Assembly: GCA_001618615.1 (NCBI GenBank)
Contig: LKHB01000173.1
Span: 1 to 5,005 of the forward strand
DNA: 5,005 bases
DNA from: Fermentibacter danicus
GTDB lineage: Bacteria; Fermentibacterota; Fermentibacteria; Fermentibacterales; Fermentibacteraceae
Direction of reading: 5' to 3'
The position numbers and the translations under genes are program-made. Below, piece by piece: positions 3,772-5,005 of this stretch. The notes below the pieces were generated by a model. That model saw only the letters and a program-made list of their open reading frames with translations. It had not been told where the DNA came from and did no database searches. The stretch's first letter is position 1, and each line of letters begins with the position of its first letter.

Positions 3772-5005
3772 CTTCGCCAATCCTTCCTATGTGCAGGAAA
3801 AGCCTGCCCTGATCCGGGTCGTCCCCGGGGGAGCCGACCCGCCTGAAGCTGCCCTCCGGCAGGTCGACGCCGTCGTCATCCTCCAGGAGTTCGCCGAAGC
3901 GTTCGATTTCCTCGTCGGTGTGCGGGAACGGGCAGTAGAAGCACTCGCCCGGAACGTAGCCGTGAACGGGACAGATCGAGAACGTCGGCGTGANNGTCCG
4001 GTCGTTTACGGGCGGATGCACCGAGTTGGTGTAGTAGGGGCTCGTGGAGCCCATCGTAAAGATCCCCGGGAAGCGCTCGAGATCCTTCCGGGCCAGCCTG
4101 TACGAGGCACCTTCGGCGGGGGAGGCCTCGAGGTTGTAGAGGTTGCCGGTCTGCTCCTGGAACTCCGACAGCGTGTCCCTCATGAAGCCGAGCACCTCGA
4201 CGGCCCATTCCGCGGAGGACGGATCGAGGATGCCCCTGCCCAGAAGGTTTCGGCAGGCCTCGTTCATCCCCAGGAGCCCGATGGTGGAGAAGTGGTTGGC
4301 CCAGTAGAAGCCGCTGGTTCGCTTGATCGTGCCCAGATAGTGGCGGGTGTATGGATACAGCCCCCTGTCGGTGAGCTCCTCGACGGCCCTCCTCTTGAGT
4401 TCGAGCGAATCCCTCGCGATCTCCATGACCTGGCGCAGCCTCGCGAAGAAATCTGCTCCGCCGCCGCCTCTGGAAAGCCATGCGATCCTGGGGAGGTTGA
4501 TCGTCACGACCCCGATCGAACCGGTGAGCGGATTGGAGCCGAAGAGCCCGCCGCCCCTCTTCCTCAGCTCCCGGTTGTCGAGGCGCAGACGGCAGCACAT
4601 GCTGCGGGCGTCCTCCGGGTCCATGTCCGAGTTCACGAAGTTGCTGAAGTAGGGGATGCCGTACTTGCCCGTCATCTCCCATATCGGCCTCAGCTTCTCG
4701 TCCTCCCATTCGAAGTCGCGCGTCAGGTTGTAGGTGGGGATGGGGAAGGTGAAGATGCGCCCCTTCGAGTCCCCCTCCATCATCAGGCCGGCGAAGACCG
4801 AGTTGAGGAGGTCCATCTCCTCCTGGAAGGATCCGTACTTCCATCCCGTGGGCTCGCCGCCCAGGAACACCTCCTCCTCCGCCATCCCGTGTGGCACGCG
4901 CAGGTCCATCGTGATGTTGGTGAAGGGGGTCTGGAAGCCGACCCGGGTTGGGATGTTCACGTTGAAGAGGAACTCCTGCAGCGCCTGCCTCACCTCGACG
5001 GCGGA
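3764..5005 (-). CDS. nrdD: Anaerobic ribonucleoside-triphosphate reductase large chain (NrdD), N-terminus outside window, C-terminal radical loop absent
   Basis: NrdD reduces ribonucleoside triphosphates to deoxyribonucleotides under anoxia. The frame is open to the window edge, so the N-terminal part (where an ATP-cone would sit) is lost. The 413 visible residues start with RQALQEF, then NIPTRVGFQTPFTNITMDL. The conserved active-site stretch has SNFVNSDMDPEDARSMCCRL; Cys137/Cys138 (codons 4597-4592) are the likely substrate-radical cysteine region. LFGSNPLTGSIGVVTINLPR follows at about 154-173. Near the end, after an N gap, TPTFSICPVHGYVPGECFYC (339-358) matches the zinc-binding region. The usual last cysteine of a CPxC pair is replaced by CPFPH, so ligands may be Cys345, Cys355, Cys358 and His362. 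An acidic tail with EDDDG runs to TGA at 3764. The RVxGY glycyl-radical motif is absent and lies in the next ORF. The gene is first in the visible operon with that ORF and the activase. Confidence 0.9.
   Translation of the reverse strand, partial: SAVEVRQALQEFLFNVNIPTRVGFQTPFTNITMDLRVPHGMAEEEVFLGGEPTGWKYGSFQEEMDLLNSVFAGLMMEGDSKGRIFTFPIPTYNLTRDFEWEDEKLRPIWEMTGKYGIPYFSNFVNSDMDPEDARSMCCRLRLDNRELRKRGGGLFGSNPLTGSIGVVTINLPRIAWLSRGGGGADFFARLRQVMEIARDSLELKRRAVEELTDRGLYPYTRHYLGTIKRTSGFYWANHFSTIGLLGMNEACRNLLGRGILDPSSAEWAVEVLGFMRDTLSEFQEQTGNLYNLEASPAEGASYRLARKDLERFPGIFTMGSTSPYYTNSVHPPVNDRXXTPTFSICPVHGYVPGECFYCPFPHTDEEIERFGELLEDDDGVDLPEGSFRRVGSPGDDPDQGRLFLHIGRIGEDG
3781..3788 (-). promoter_or_regulatory. 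Ribosome binding site for the glycyl-radical ORF inside the end of nrdD
   Basis: AGGAAGGA on the minus strand lies in the last codons of nrdD and nine bases before ATG 3771. Its presence argues that the small ORF is initiated independently or by translational coupling. It also makes the TTG at 3780-3778, which touches the motif, an unlikely start. Confidence 0.55.
3994..3995. other. Collapsed assembly gap inside nrdD
   Basis: The protein reads SVHPPVNDR, then two undefined codons, then TPTFSICPVHGY. In NrdD proteins about 40 residues, including the YTGGT-type segment, lie between the equivalent points. Frame is kept across the two N, so the missing length should be two more than a multiple of three. 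Confidence 0.75.

Overview
This is a GC-rich bacterial window with densely packed genes. It looks like a scaffold of an uncultured or draft-assembled anaerobe. The right half encodes an oxygen-sensitive class III (glycyl-radical) ribonucleotide reductase with its radical-SAM activase, so anaerobic growth is a fair inference. A PUR/DUF3276-like protein, a family I associate mainly with Bacteroidota and Spirochaetota, hints at a lineage in or near those groups, but the sequence does not settle the phylum. Three 2-base runs of N (1681-1682, 2129-2130, 3994-3995) each sit inside a conserved gene where conserved residues are missing. They are collapsed assembly gaps, not real 2-bp intervals.

Layout from left to right. 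(1) Positions 1-390, plus strand: the C-terminal part of an unrecognised acidic protein. (2) Positions 326-940, minus strand: a PUR/DUF3276-like nucleic-acid-binding domain followed by a Myb/SANT-like helix-turn-helix and a low-complexity tail. Its 3' end overlaps gene 1 tail to tail. (3) Positions 941-1101: a divergent intergenic region with a credible minus-strand promoter, a leader hairpin and a strong ribosome binding site for the next gene. (4) Positions 1102-2604, plus strand: a YgiQ-family radical SAM protein whose frame appears to change at two N gaps but is a single gene. (5) Positions 2605-2840: a convergent intergenic region without a gene but rich in inverted repeats. It holds a possible three-way-junction RNA that folds over the ygiQ stop codon, a 12-bp inverted repeat, and a hairpin next to a four-tract G-quadruplex motif just after the minus-strand operon. 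(6) Positions 2841-5005, minus strand: an operon reading nrdD (truncated at the window edge), then a 58-codon gene carrying the glycyl-radical loop, then the NrdG-type activase.

The most interesting point is the ribonucleotide reductase. The large NrdD chain stops after its zinc-binding region and an acidic tail. The RVVGYYRP glycyl-radical motif that normally ends NrdD lies in a separate overlapping ORF with its own ribosome binding site. If this is not a sequencing error, the radical glycine is supplied in trans by a small subunit. The adjoining activase would then install the radical on that subunit.
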